The translations under genes were made by a program, and so were the position numbers. DNA of 64,000 nt from Pseudocitrobacter vendiensis (GTDB lineage: Bacteria; Pseudomonadota; Gammaproteobacteria; Enterobacterales; Enterobacteriaceae): positions 62,001-126,000 of the forward strand of contig NZ_CALSBS010000013.1 of the NCBI RefSeq assembly GCF_943590815.1. The letters are read 5' to 3'. The first letter of the stretch is position 1, and each line of letters starts with the position of its first letter. Positions 14,230-23,802 of this stretch are shown here, piece after piece. The notes beneath the pieces were generated by a model. The model was given only the letters and a program-made list of their open reading frames with translations, did no database searches and was not told the DNA's origin.

Positions 14230-16038
14230 TTATTGTAAATACTGATTGGAAAATTCTTCTGTTAAATTTGATTCTATTCTCATATTCGCTGCCTCTTTCA
14301 ATTTTTCTTCGGCGCATTCGCTTAAAAAGAAGGACGGATCACCGTACCACATTACATGCAGCTGTTGTTCTGCTCGTGTAAATCCTACAAATAGAAGTCT
14401 TCTCTCTTCTTCAATCGCTTCCTGCCCCACTGATCTCTTGCTTGGGATCTGGTCAGCATTGCAACTCATAATAATGACTTTTTTCCATTCTAGCCCCTTC
14501 GAACCATGCAATGTCGATAAAACTACTTTATCCGGCGTATATTCCTCATCCTTCTTTTTAGGCCCCAAACACATCGCCGCAGCTCGATTTATCATGTTTT
14601 GCCAGCCATTTTTCTCAGCCCATTGCTTACAGGTATCTAACGCAATTCGTGTCAGTGAAGGTGAACCTTTCTGAGTCCTCATTTTTATTGATGACAATTC
14701 CATCCATTTAATCAGATTTGCGAAGCGCTTTTCGATTTCAACTTTATCCCGAGTCTCCTGTGTAAACCGGGTGAAGTTTGAGTGAAGTGTTCTTGTTTCC
14801 AGGGAACTTGCATCTGGGATGCTCAGTTCACCAAAAGTTACTTTTCTCCCTTTCATGCTAAATGCTGTTTGATCCAAAACTTCTTCATTTTCACCGAAAA
14901 GCGCCAGCACCCTCTTCATTAATCGAACATCGTTGGACTGCCGAAAGAAAGCCATCAGATGCAGTACGTCGCTCGTCTCTTTCTCATCCCAAAAGGACTT
15001 GCCTCCATAACGAAGAACCGGCTGCTCTATGAGGCTTTCAAGCTGATCAAGATGTGCATTACCTCTGCTAAGGATTGCCCAGCCATTTGGGTCTTGGTTA
15101 ATTAGATTGAGGATGCCTTGAATCTGTTCATCCATATCAACATATGAGCGGAAATTAACTTTTCCACCACCACTTTTAGCTGAACGCAGATCCTTAACGT
15201 ATCTGTAAACATTTTTTTCAATCAATGCCCCTGCAACCTTAAGAATTTCTGGTTCACACCTGAAACAGGTATTTAGATAAAATATGTTTGGCCTGAATTG
15301 TTTTTCAAATTGCTGGAATATTTTTACCCCGCCGGAGGCCCTGAAAGAATAGATTGCCTGATCATCATCCCCTACGATGCTCGTGTTAACACCACCCCTT
15401 GTATGTAGTGCGATCCAGGCATACTGAATCGAGTCGGTGTCTTGCACCTCATCTACAACTAAATGCGTCAAATTTAGTGGCTGCATTTTTCCTGAGTGCA
15501 TCTGGCCCACGACAAAACGTGAGAGTGCATTTAAGTCAGCTACGTGGTCTTTCTGACATATTGCCTGGTATGTGTTGAACAAGTGGATTTGTTGACGCGT
15601 ATGGCGAACTGAAATGATGTCTGTATCCATTTCCCTTCCAATCGCATCAATAGCAAATTCAGCTTCCGGGTAACGGAAAGGCGCGCCTGACTCCTTTAAC
15701 GCACGATGAATTACAGAACGCTGTGCCGAGCTAATCAGCATCTTGCCCTTCCAGTTGACCATGTCCAGTTGCATCCGGATAAAGCCGTGGAAAGTATTTA
15801 CCAGCACCCTATCCTGGTCTTTTTTACTTAACCGACTTTTCAGCTTTTCAGCCAATGAATTTGTTGCAGCGCGAGTAAATGTGACCATTCCAACCTTGGC
15901 ATATGGGAACTGCCTGAGGATTGAGATCACAGCCTCGATCATCGTAAATGACTTCCCAGACCCTGGTGCTGCAATAACCATATTATTTGCGTTTGCATTT
16001 TCAATGATGACCCTTTGCTCATCTGTTGGTTTACCCAT
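14230..16038 (-). CDS. trhI: UvrD/Rep-family DNA helicase TrhI
   Basis: A superfamily 1 helicase of about 602 residues from ATG 16036-16038, which has AGAGG 6 nt upstream and directly precedes the Q-motif-like PTDEQRVII. A GTG start at 16125 would add 29 residues but has no ribosome site. Motifs seen: AAPGSGKS (I), GMVTFTRAA (Ia), VVDEVQDT (II), VGDDDQAIYSFRA (III), STLHGSKGLEWKKV (V) and LLFVGFTRAEQQLHV (VI), so the enzyme looks complete. In IncHI transfer regions a helicase of this kind lies next to trhN, as here. It probably unwinds DNA during transfer or processing; the relaxase lies elsewhere. A palindrome copy lies at 14834. Confidence 0.8.
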   Translation of the reverse strand: MGKPTDEQRVIIENANANNMVIAAPGSGKSFTMIEAVISILRQFPYAKVGMVTFTRAATNSLAEKLKSRLSKKDQDRVLVNTFHGFIRMQLDMVNWKGKMLISSAQRSVIHRALKESGAPFRYPEAEFAIDAIGREMDTDIISVRHTRQQIHLFNTYQAICQKDHVADLNALSRFVVGQMHSGKMQPLNLTHLVVDEVQDTDSIQYAWIALHTRGGVNTSIVGDDDQAIYSFRASGGVKIFQQFEKQFRPNIFYLNTCFRCEPEILKVAGALIEKNVYRYVKDLRSAKSGGGKVNFRSYVDMDEQIQGILNLINQDPNGWAILSRGNAHLDQLESLIEQPVLRYGGKSFWDEKETSDVLHLMAFFRQSNDVRLMKRVLALFGENEEVLDQTAFSMKGRKVTFGELSIPDASSLETRTLHSNFTRFTQETRDKVEIEKRFANLIKWMELSSIKMRTQKGSPSLTRIALDTCKQWAEKNGWQNMINRAAAMCLGPKKKDEEYTPDKVVLSTLHGSKGLEWKKVIIMSCNADQIPSKRSVGQEAIEEERRLLFVGFTRAEQQLHVMWYGDPSFFLSECAEEKLKEAANMRIESNLTEEFSNQYLQ

Positions 16039-16155
16039 AAAAGCCTCTGAATATTTAGTCCCACTGATTATACGATTTAATTTAGAGGGATTTTTCTTTA
16101 CAAGGCTGGTTTTTGTTCGCTTCACATTTTTTCATTTTTTCTGCATTTTGGTTGT

Positions 16156-16184
16156 TTGAGAAACTGACGAGTATGAAATAATGC
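16156..16184 (+). promoter_or_regulatory. Sigma-70-like promoter of the lipoprotein gene
   Basis: TTGAGA (16156-16161) and TAATGC (16179-16184) are separated by 17 bp. It lies about 37 bp before ATG 16221 and drives a rightward gene between two leftward transfer genes. Confidence 0.5.
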
Positions 16185-16220
16185 TTCTAGACAAAAAAAT
16201 CATTCAAAGAAGGGTCTCAA

Positions 16221-17093
16221 ATGAAAACTAAACGTTTTGTATCTCTGGTTTCTGCTTTTGTTGCCAGTGCATCGCTGGTTGGTTGTGCCCGGGATGCTGG
16301 TAAAACCCCGAATTCTGCACAGCACAGCGACACTCATGGGCTCTACTGGCATGCTAATTCTAAAGACTCGGTAGCCAAAAATGCTTACTCTTTGGCCGGT
16401 TTTGACGTTACTTTTAATGAAGAAACAGTCCAGCCGGGTGGCGATGCAGATAACTTGCTTTCCAAACTGCTAATTAGTGGCTCTATGGGCTATGTTACAG
16501 GAGGGCTCAGTGGATTAAGTATTATGAGTTTGGGATCAATGTACAGCTCCTCTGACGCTGAATATATCCAGGTTAACCAATACGTCGTCTTTGTCCCGAA
16601 CCCTAAAAAACTTCCTTATAACGATGAAAGCTTAGTACGTGCCGGTGCTGCATATGTTTATAATCACACCAAAGAGTCACAGGTGGCACTCGGGTTCAAT
16701 CCTTCGAAGCAAAGTGCGGCTCTGGCTTCATGCAAGATTGATATGGCAGTGATGAATAAATGGAGTACCTGCGACCTCCCTTCAAAGCCAGCTGCCGACG
16801 TAATGCCGACTAAGTCCATGTACAGCTTCCAGGTTATTCGCCCAGCGTCTGGATCTGAAATCCCTCAACTTAATCTACCTGCCGGTGATTATTCAGTAGT
16901 TCGTTACGTATTCATTCCATTTAAAGGCAATGAATCTAGTACTAACTTCTCAGGTATTATTTTCCGTTCTGACAGTCCAAAATTCACTACCCCAGGTGGC
17001 GTTGCTGCATCTATTAACGGTAAAGATTATTATCTTTTCGCAGGAGAATATGGTCAGAAGGGTTTCCCTGAAAAAACTCTTAAAGCAAAATAA
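16221..17093 (+). CDS. Putative lipoprotein
   Basis: A 290-residue protein with a signal sequence (MKTKRFVSLVSAFVASASLVGCARD) split here by a lipobox LVGC, so Cys22 would be lipidated. The rest is polar, with a short glycine-rich hydrophobic stretch (around GSMGYVTGGLSGLSIMSLGSM, residues 92-112) that could insert in a membrane. AAGGG lies before the ATG and its own promoter is visible. It is the only rightward gene between trhI and trhN. It is likely to act at the outer membrane. No family recognised. Confidence 0.75.
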   Translation: MKTKRFVSLVSAFVASASLVGCARDAGKTPNSAQHSDTHGLYWHANSKDSVAKNAYSLAGFDVTFNEETVQPGGDADNLLSKLLISGSMGYVTGGLSGLSIMSLGSMYSSSDAEYIQVNQYVVFVPNPKKLPYNDESLVRAGAAYVYNHTKESQVALGFNPSKQSAALASCKIDMAVMNKWSTCDLPSKPAADVMPTKSMYSFQVIRPASGSEIPQLNLPAGDYSVVRYVFIPFKGNESSTNFSGIIFRSDSPKFTTPGGVAASINGKDYYLFAGEYGQKGFPEKTLKAK

Positions 17094-17100
17094 AAATAAA

Positions 17101-17116
17101 GGGGCTTTACAGCCCC
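17101..17116. terminator. Terminator hairpin between the convergent lipoprotein gene and trhN
   Basis: GGGGCT-TTAC-AGCCCC lies between the stops of the rightward lipoprotein gene (17093) and leftward trhN (17122). A-rich and T-rich flanks on both sides make it suitable as a bidirectional terminator. Confidence 0.65.
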
Positions 17117-17121
17117 TACAT

Positions 17122-20100
17122 TTAGTATTTTGGTAATTCCTTCCCAGTAATTGGGTCTACATAAGTTGACCCAACTTCACAAATCGCGGGCCGTGGTAGA
17201 TAGCTACAGTCCACATTCTCCTCTTTAATTGCCTGATTATTTTCCTGTCTAGCTTTTATCATATTATCCTCACCACCCATTGATTCTTTCGTTCTTTGGG
17301 ATGGAAGTTGGTAATTTTCATTTTTAAATGGCAAATTTTCTGTTATCGATGACTCGGAGAATGTAGCGTACTGATCAGGAACTTCTCCGACCTGGACGGC
17401 ATCGTTAATCCATTCAGTTAAATCGATCTTATCAAAATCTAATCTCTGTATTTGACTAATTGATAATCCAACGCAACTCGAAGCAACCGGATCTATTCCA
17501 AGTTGAGGATACGCCTGCTGCATAATCACGCGAGATAACATTGAATTGTAGCAGCACATGTCTGTTGCTTTTTTAACACACTTCTTTGTAAATCCCATAT
17601 TGAGATATTTAACACAGCGTTCAGTATCCAGTGTGAAACAGGATTTCTGATTTTTATGAATAGACGCTTCCATTTCTTTTTGATCACAGGCCACAAGCAT
17701 TTCAAGCAACATTTTTGTTATTTGATATGCGGTATAAATCCAGCCAATGACATTTAATGCAAGCATAAAGTTTTGAATTGCTGCTGAAAAGACTACTTCG
17801 CCACCCGTTGTCGCTACATTTTTAAAAACGAAGTCCCTTACTGTATCGGGAAGCAAGTCATATGCTTTTTCCATGGCCATCTTCTTAAGGGTACCAAGCC
17901 CGAAAGAGCTCATTGTCTCCTTAGCAAGTTGACCACTTCCACCAGCAGTGGATGAACCTACTGTTCGCCCAAGGTTACCGGCCACATTTTCGTAGACGCT
18001 GGTTAGCGAACTGGTGACATTGTTCCACATCTGACCAACAGTTTTACCTGCCGATGCTGTCCATTCACCAACCGAGTTAGCCATTGAAGCCCAGGTTCCA
18101 CTCTCCCCACCGGTCCAGCTTACCAGCTGAGCATTCACTCGTGTCCAGTTCGTGTTTCGGATCATCGACCCAGCCAGCATAATCGCCTCTAGTGAGCCAG
18201 CGGTACCCTGTGGCTGTTCGCAGCAATCTGTTTTGGCCAGCCCGTTCACAAAACCAACGGACCTGCCGCACCATTCTGCTTTCCCCTCAAAGACGGAGCA
18301 GGAATTAGGGTCGTTGGGATCTTCGCATTTTGCCTCACCCTGCATGTACTGAACCATGTTTGAGTACGCGGCCACTTTCCCAAAATCATTGTTTTCCTCT
18401 TTTGGGCCGGTTTCGCATGTTCCACCAGAACATGGGATCATACCTACACAGGCGTTAGTCTGTGACTCTACCTCTCTGACGACGTCCTTACCTCTGTCAC
18501 ACGTATATTTCTGCTCATACATGTAGCATGTATTTGTGCCTTCATCGAACCAACCTTCTGCACAAGTCTGTGTATCGAGCACACACGCAGCATCATTTTT
18601 ATATGTGCCGCAAGCGTCAGGCATATTTTTAATGTCGTCGTAGTTGTAGCAGAGGTCTTTTCCTGCGGCGTCTTTCATGATGTTTCCCTTCGCATCATAT
18701 GAGCACAGCTTTTCCTTCGCCAGGGGATCACAGAAGTAACCTTCAAGGTTTGTTTTCCAGGTTAAGAACCCGGTATCGCCTTTATAAAGCGGTGTGGCCA
18801 TTTTAAGCACAGTTTCCGGGAGCCGCTTTGTACCGACATCCATGTTCACAAACCGGTCAAACCGACAGAATGAATTCGGCGTTTGTACTGCATCAAAACA
18901 ACCTGCGGGTTCCTGTATATGTTTATCCTCCAGCTTCATATTTTCAAAAGTCAGCTCAACTTCAAAATAGCCTTCCCCACCGCCACCTACCCAAACGCGT
19001 GACGCCATTGTCACTTCACGGTCCACCTCCTGATATACAGAGTTTCTTACCTGGTCGGTAATATCGTAGACTTTGTCAAGCTTCCATGATTTTTTCAGCT
19101 CCCATGGCCCTTGTGGTGATGGATAATTGCTACTTCTATATTCTCCATCTATGTGAGCAAAAATCTGCGTTCCATCAAGCGTGACCCTCATATGATCATC
19201 CCACTCTGCATTAATTATTTTCGCAGTTGCAAGCTTTGCATCAGGATGAAATTTTAAGGTTAATGAGTTGTCATATACTCCATCGTTCCAATAGTTGTCG
19301 TCTCTTCTGCCGAACCAGACCCTCACACAATTATCCCCGCACATAGACATATCACCATTACCACCTGAGATATAAACAGGTACGGAAAAATCACGAGTTA
19401 TTGTGCAACTATTAAAGTTATCTTTCTTGGGTGAGTTGCAGTAAAACTCTTTATAATCTGGATAGTGTGTAGTAATAGTTTGTTTTTTTGTTTCCGTATT
19501 GCAACTCTGTAGCCAGTTGCCTGTACCGGCTACAGCATTACCAATTTCATTTCGGCCAGCATTGAACATAGGGTCGTTAGGTTTAATATTAGATGCTGGG
19601 TTGTCTTTATTTGCATTCACCAGTGTACGGTAGGCAACCCCATCGTAACTCTGCGCTTCAAACAGCTGACTTTTTCGATTTTTGATGTCATTGATGAATC
19701 CATCCTCATCTCCATACCGGCCACCGGAATTAAACTGAATATCACTGTGCTTCTGCTCTGAGCTGAATAGCTCTCCTGTACTGGTTTTGGTTCCTGCCGT
19801 TGTATTCGTGTTGTTACTTATACCAATGTTACCGCTACTGTCTCTGGAAAGTAACTTTGCCCCCTCTTTCGTATAATTAGAGTTGATCGTACCGCCCGTC
19901 ATGCTCGGTAACTGTACGGTCTTACCGATCGACTTGCCGTCAGATGCAGCATTACTCATAACACTTTCGTTTGAGTTCAGCGCCCCGTACTTCCCAACGT
20001 CTAAGTTTATTGAATCTGCTTTACCTACATATTTATCTGATATTTTTCCGCTCAGGTTTTCCCCGGAATCAGCATTCTTGTACTTCTCTACAATATCCTG

Positions 20101-20298
20101 AGCACTTGTTGTTGCATTTCGATTTGCGTTGGGGTTCGCAAGGTCAAAATTGTTTTCCAACTGATCAAATATCGCATCAGCTGCGTATATTTTTGGTGTC
20201 ATAACCATGTTAATGAGCGAAACGTAAAATGCCCAACTCATAGTATTTGCGAGCATAGACGCAATAATTGTTGAAGCAATTAATTTCCTAGTTTTCAT
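17122..20298 (-). CDS. trhN: Mating-pair stabilisation protein TrhN (TraN family)
   Basis: A 1058-residue protein from ATG 20296-20298, which has AGGAGG 7 nt upstream. An N-terminal hydrophobic segment (residues 8-30) acts as a signal sequence. The middle is very Cys-rich (for example CNTETKKQ, CDPLAKEKLC, CGTYKNDAACVLDTQTC, CDRGKD), typical of TraN outer-membrane proteins. A hydrophobic C-terminal region (around 830-880) and further Cys follow. TraN stabilises contact with recipient cells. Position before trhU and trhI matches IncHI Tra2. A dispersed palindrome lies at 19848. Confidence 0.85.
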   Translation of the reverse strand: MKTRKLIASTIIASMLANTMSWAFYVSLINMVMTPKIYAADAIFDQLENNFDLANPNANRNATTSAQDIVEKYKNADSGENLSGKISDKYVGKADSINLDVGKYGALNSNESVMSNAASDGKSIGKTVQLPSMTGGTINSNYTKEGAKLLSRDSSGNIGISNNTNTTAGTKTSTGELFSSEQKHSDIQFNSGGRYGDEDGFINDIKNRKSQLFEAQSYDGVAYRTLVNANKDNPASNIKPNDPMFNAGRNEIGNAVAGTGNWLQSCNTETKKQTITTHYPDYKEFYCNSPKKDNFNSCTITRDFSVPVYISGGNGDMSMCGDNCVRVWFGRRDDNYWNDGVYDNSLTLKFHPDAKLATAKIINAEWDDHMRVTLDGTQIFAHIDGEYRSSNYPSPQGPWELKKSWKLDKVYDITDQVRNSVYQEVDREVTMASRVWVGGGGEGYFEVELTFENMKLEDKHIQEPAGCFDAVQTPNSFCRFDRFVNMDVGTKRLPETVLKMATPLYKGDTGFLTWKTNLEGYFCDPLAKEKLCSYDAKGNIMKDAAGKDLCYNYDDIKNMPDACGTYKNDAACVLDTQTCAEGWFDEGTNTCYMYEQKYTCDRGKDVVREVESQTNACVGMIPCSGGTCETGPKEENNDFGKVAAYSNMVQYMQGEAKCEDPNDPNSCSVFEGKAEWCGRSVGFVNGLAKTDCCEQPQGTAGSLEAIMLAGSMIRNTNWTRVNAQLVSWTGGESGTWASMANSVGEWTASAGKTVGQMWNNVTSSLTSVYENVAGNLGRTVGSSTAGGSGQLAKETMSSFGLGTLKKMAMEKAYDLLPDTVRDFVFKNVATTGGEVVFSAAIQNFMLALNVIGWIYTAYQITKMLLEMLVACDQKEMEASIHKNQKSCFTLDTERCVKYLNMGFTKKCVKKATDMCCYNSMLSRVIMQQAYPQLGIDPVASSCVGLSISQIQRLDFDKIDLTEWINDAVQVGEVPDQYATFSESSITENLPFKNENYQLPSQRTKESMGGEDNMIKARQENNQAIKEENVDCSYLPRPAICEVGSTYVDPITGKELPKY

Positions 20299-20316
20299 AT
20301 TAAAAGCCTCCTGCAA

Positions 20317-21384
20317 TTAAGCGCCGGGATTAAAACGCACGCAACAGTCATTATATCTCCATAGCATATAGACATAATTATCTATGCCTATTTTCTTTCG
20401 TCCACCTTTCAGCGTTGACCAATCATGTACGGAGTCACCAAGCCTATGGCAGCAATCAGGCCCTTTAGCTTCTGGCGTTGGGTAAAGCATTGAAAGTCTA
20501 TATTGTGAACGAGGAGTGAAGTATTCCCATGTTTTCTCACACATTGCATCTGCTCCCATTGTTCTCATTAGCATTCCTTGCCGATGTAACTTAGTTAGTA
20601 GTCGTTGTGTAATAAGGGAACTGGTTCTGACGGCATCATCATTCGCATAGACGTGCCCTGTAAGCGGGTACAAGTTACCATCACAACCGGCACAAAAATA
20701 GGCAGCCAAATTATCCTTTCCGGCAGTCACTGCCACGCAGTCAGCAGCACATACCATTGAGGCAATAGGGTTTGCAAATACCACAGCTTCGGGGTTCAGC
20801 ACGAGCGTCAACAGATCACTTTCCCACATTGGATCAACTTCGCTGATATACGTCAGACTGGCATCAATATAAGGTTCTGCTGTACATTCACCGATTATCA
20901 GCAATTTCAACATTGTCATGATCGGGAATTCCCAGAGATGTACGTCGTAGAATCCGGCTTCTGTAGCAGTCATAGGCTGGTTAGTATTGCTCTTGCCAAT
21001 ATCGAACTGTGATTTTTGCAACATGGTTCCCTCCAAAAATGGGCTGCACCATGGGCTTTTCACTACTTCTACGATTTTAACTGGCTGGAAAAAACTTAAC
21101 TGCCATCCGATTTCTGGTATCCCATTTTGGTCTGTGCAATAGCAGCCGGGGCGTGAGGGTGCGGCACCTTCAGGTGCCGCACCAATTCCCATGATCCGCA
21201 TCGGGAAGATGCAACTCCAGCAGATATTTTTGATTAGTCCCTGCCACACACCAGCTGACTGGCACATTGCTCCCGGGACGCCGGTATCTGCGGCCATGGT
21301 CATTGCAGGCAGGGAAAATGACAGCATGACAGCAACCAAAATTTCCAAAAGTAACTTTTTTAGCTTCTTCACCGGCACGCTCAC
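20317..21384 (-). CDS. trhU: Conjugal transfer protein TrhU (TraU family)
   Basis: A 355-residue protein with an N-terminal signal sequence and many Cys residues (for example NICWSCIFPMRIMG, CYCTDQ, AADCVAVTAGKD, CCHRLGD), as in F TraU. GTG at 21382-21384 overlaps the stop of the 43-aa ORF, so translation is probably coupled. TraU works in the periplasm in pilus assembly or DNA transfer. A palindrome copy (21348-21358) lies in the first codons, where it encodes part of the signal sequence (KKLLLE). Start choice is uncertain by a few codons. Confidence 0.85.
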   Translation of the reverse strand: MSVPVKKLKKLLLEILVAVMLSFSLPAMTMAADTGVPGAMCQSAGVWQGLIKNICWSCIFPMRIMGIGAAPEGAAPSRPGCYCTDQNGIPEIGWQLSFFQPVKIVEVVKSPWCSPFLEGTMLQKSQFDIGKSNTNQPMTATEAGFYDVHLWEFPIMTMLKLLIIGECTAEPYIDASLTYISEVDPMWESDLLTLVLNPEAVVFANPIASMVCAADCVAVTAGKDNLAAYFCAGCDGNLYPLTGHVYANDDAVRTSSLITQRLLTKLHRQGMLMRTMGADAMCEKTWEYFTPRSQYRLSMLYPTPEAKGPDCCHRLGDSVHDWSTLKGGRKKIGIDNYVYMLWRYNDCCVRFNPGA

Positions 21385-21515
21385 TATTTAGTAATGAATG
21401 TTGTCACGCTTTCCATATACGTAACCACTTTGTTGAAATACTCTCTCATCAGGTCCGGGTAATTCAGAGTCAGCCATGTGGCCAGCAGCGCCCCTAAAAT
21501 AAATCCGATCTTCAT
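21384..21515 (-). CDS. Small membrane protein, 43 aa
   Basis: A 43-residue reading frame, MKIGFILGALLATWL..., from ATG 21513-21515 with GAGGAGA 6-7 nt upstream. One hydrophobic segment (residues 3-17) is followed by a charged amphipathic tail. The gene fits exactly between the trhW stop (21517) and the trhU start, overlapping the latter. The strong ribosome site argues that it is real. It could be a small accessory of the transfer apparatus. No relative is recognised. Confidence 0.6.
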   Translation of the reverse strand: MKIGFILGALLATWLTLNYPDLMREYFNKVVTYMESVTTFITK

Positions 21516-21516
21516 A

Positions 21517-23025
21517 TCAGTTCTCCTCTGCCGAGATTTTTTCTCCAACACCACGTATTTCAGCTTCACTGAATTGCGTTATCCGGAATTTATCTTTTTC
21601 AGTTGAAATCAACACTGGAGTGTTTTTAATCTGGAAGCGGGAAATAATTTGCTCATTGACTTTGAATACTTTCCCGTTAAATTTCTCGCGCAGATCATTC
21701 AGATGGTCCCAACCATTTTCCTGTTTAATTCGCGTAAACATCGGCATAACCTGTCCGCTGCCAAGAAGTTGGCGATATTGCTTCTCAGCCCAATCAAGCT
21801 GCCCCGGATTCAATGGGTCAAAAATTATCATGGTGAGGTTCTGCGGGAACCTGCTCAGCGGGTTAATCAGCTCGCCCGCAGAAGCAATGACGCGGCCCTG
21901 CTTATCTTTCACGTCCTGAGTGACCCTGATAGTCGGGTCAATTAACCATTCCTTGTGCTCCTGAGCCGGAGGCAGATTAACCATGAATTGGTTCTTCCAT
22001 GTGTCTGCAACAGCTCGCTTCTTGGCGCCCTCCCAGTCATACTTTTGTGCTCGCTCTTCGAGCTCTTTAATAATGCTTTTCTCTTCGACCGGATAGGTCG
22101 TACCAGCATTAGGTAAAATATCCTGATCGGGATTTCTGGCCAGTTCTCGCTGGAAGAAATCAACGTTAAACGAACCGACCATTTTAGCGAATCGGGATTC
22201 CTCACGGGAGATAATTGTCGGGACCTGCGTGACCTGGTACTGGTCAAACGCATCAGGGTCAATCGTAATCAGTGGAGAGTCAAACTTCCCCTTCACCACC
22301 AACTGATTGATTGCAGCCTGAGTCTCCGGAAGACGCGTCGTGCCTTTCTTCAGACCATTAAAAACCACTCTCGCCTTATTTTGTGACGCGGTACGGAGTA
22401 GATCTTCTAGGACGTAATCAGGCAGGCTAAATGACGCAAAGATAGTGATACCGTTTTCTGTCGAAAGCACCTCTTCCCGTCTGCTATCTATTTTTCGTTC
22501 GAAGTCAGCGGCGGTGATCCCTGAGGTACCAAACATTTTTTCGATATTCGTCGACTGGCTGCGCATTACTTCTGGTTTATTTTCGACAGACTTCAGTGCT
22601 GAGTCGTTCAGCTGAATATTTCCCTGAATTTCATCACGTCTGCGAATAATGTCATTAACTGCTTCAGAATTATTATTCTGAGCGCGTATAGCCTGAGTAT
22701 GATCGATAACCGCCTGCACACTGTCAGCATTCATACCCGGTACATAGCCCCGATTCGTTGGCTGACTGATGTCCCTGTTTTGCTTCAAAGCTTCAGCCTG
22801 GCGGACGTACTTCTGGACATCCGGAGAATCCAGAGAGCCTGACGAGAGCGGGCCTTCTGCTGTTTCCGGCGGCGTTGACTGAGCGCCCAATACTTGAGCT
22901 TGCCTAGCAATGTCGTCAGCAACCTGTTGATACTGGGGGCTAGCCGTAGCGGTGGACATCAAGGCGTAAAACGCCAGGCAGGTGGCCAGAGGCTTAATCG
23001 TTGTTTTTAATTCAATAGATCGCAT
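21517..23025 (-). CDS. trhW: Conjugal transfer protein TrhW (TrbC-TraW fusion)
   Basis: A 502-residue exported protein from ATG 23023-23025 with GGGAA upstream. After a signal sequence and a Gln/Asn-rich helical linker (residues about 30-180), a TrbC-like domain is seen around IFASFSLPDYVLEDLLRTA and the following QVTQVPTII motif. A TraW-like domain follows, with DPTIRVTQDV and IIFDPLNPGQLDWAE. IncHI TrhW proteins are known as such fusions; F carries them as two genes. It overlaps trhP by 14 bp. It is periplasmic and needed for pilus extension. Confidence 0.85.
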   Translation of the reverse strand: MRSIELKTTIKPLATCLAFYALMSTATASPQYQQVADDIARQAQVLGAQSTPPETAEGPLSSGSLDSPDVQKYVRQAEALKQNRDISQPTNRGYVPGMNADSVQAVIDHTQAIRAQNNNSEAVNDIIRRRDEIQGNIQLNDSALKSVENKPEVMRSQSTNIEKMFGTSGITAADFERKIDSRREEVLSTENGITIFASFSLPDYVLEDLLRTASQNKARVVFNGLKKGTTRLPETQAAINQLVVKGKFDSPLITIDPDAFDQYQVTQVPTIISREESRFAKMVGSFNVDFFQRELARNPDQDILPNAGTTYPVEEKSIIKELEERAQKYDWEGAKKRAVADTWKNQFMVNLPPAQEHKEWLIDPTIRVTQDVKDKQGRVIASAGELINPLSRFPQNLTMIIFDPLNPGQLDWAEKQYRQLLGSGQVMPMFTRIKQENGWDHLNDLREKFNGKVFKVNEQIISRFQIKNTPVLISTEKDKFRITQFSEAEIRGVGEKISAEEN

Positions 23026-23524
23026 ATGTTTTCCCAATAACTGAAGTCAACTTAACCGGCCCCCAAAATCGTGAGTCCCATGAGTGATCCGTTTGGCCAA
23101 TTAAAAAAACTTCTCCTTTCGGAATAGTTAATTCTCTTTCAATAGACTCAGCAGGTATGTTGTATTTCATTGAAATACGTCTGGCATTAGCTTTATAAAA
23201 CTTGCTCCCGTTATAAACGCCATCCATTGTGACTCTTAGGCGATCTCCGCCTACCCCCGCCACAATTTTAATAACCTTCTCATTTTCACGTATAAATCGG
23301 ACTGATTTTGGCATATGAAATGCAATGATGTTTCCTGCCTTGACAGATTTATCCTTCAAGTCAATCATGTAAAAATCAGCAGGTAAACAACCATTTAATA
23401 GCCCATGTCCAAATGTAAATCGAGTAAAGAAGATGGCCAGTACCAGTATCAGAATTGCCAAATTGATCGGCACGTACCAATCAAAACTCAGTAACCCACG
23501 CTTCTTAGGTATGTATTCGCTCAT
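23012..23524 (-). CDS. trhP: TraF/S26 signal-peptidase-like protein TrhP
   Basis: A 170-residue protein with one N-terminal membrane segment (residues about 15-38). The box NGCLPADFY lies just after it, where TraF-type S26 peptidases have a catalytic serine (SLP). Here the position is Cys. The catalytic lysine box is retained as VIKIVAGVGGD near residue 88, and the C-terminal GQTDHSWDSRFWGPV box of S26 peptidases is also present. It may mature the pilin TrhA or another exported transfer protein. The Ser-to-Cys exchange is discussed as a finding. Confidence 0.8.
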   Translation of the reverse strand: MSEYIPKKRGLLSFDWYVPINLAILILVLAIFFTRFTFGHGLLNGCLPADFYMIDLKDKSVKAGNIIAFHMPKSVRFIRENEKVIKIVAGVGGDRLRVTMDGVYNGSKFYKANARRISMKYNIPAESIERELTIPKGEVFLIGQTDHSWDSRFWGPVKLTSVIGKTYAIY

Positions 23525-23753
23525 AACCTGCTTCTCTCAGATACCGGAACCAAAGGACTAATTTTTACATTACCTTAATACCTATTATCCATGTTTTGGA
23601 CCGTCATTATTTCTACAAAGCCAGTTATTTCTGATAATTTACGCCCCTCTTTTTCTTTCATTATTGCCATTGATTGGTGATTCATGAGACTTGTATCACC
23701 GTTCATGCAAAGTAACTTTTCCGACGAAATCAATTCAAAAGACCAAAGACAAA

Positions 23754-23779
23754 AAGCCGGGACATTACTGTCCCGGCTT
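23754..23779 (-). terminator. Rho-independent terminator of the giant Ig-like gene
   Basis: AAGCCGGGAC-ATTACT-GTCCCGGCTT is a perfect 10-bp stem. Read leftward it is followed by TTT and lies 23 bp after the stop at 23803. A dispersed palindrome (23709-23719) lies just beyond it. Confidence 0.75.
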
Positions 23780-23802
23780 CTATTTCAGTACATAAATTTG
23801 TC

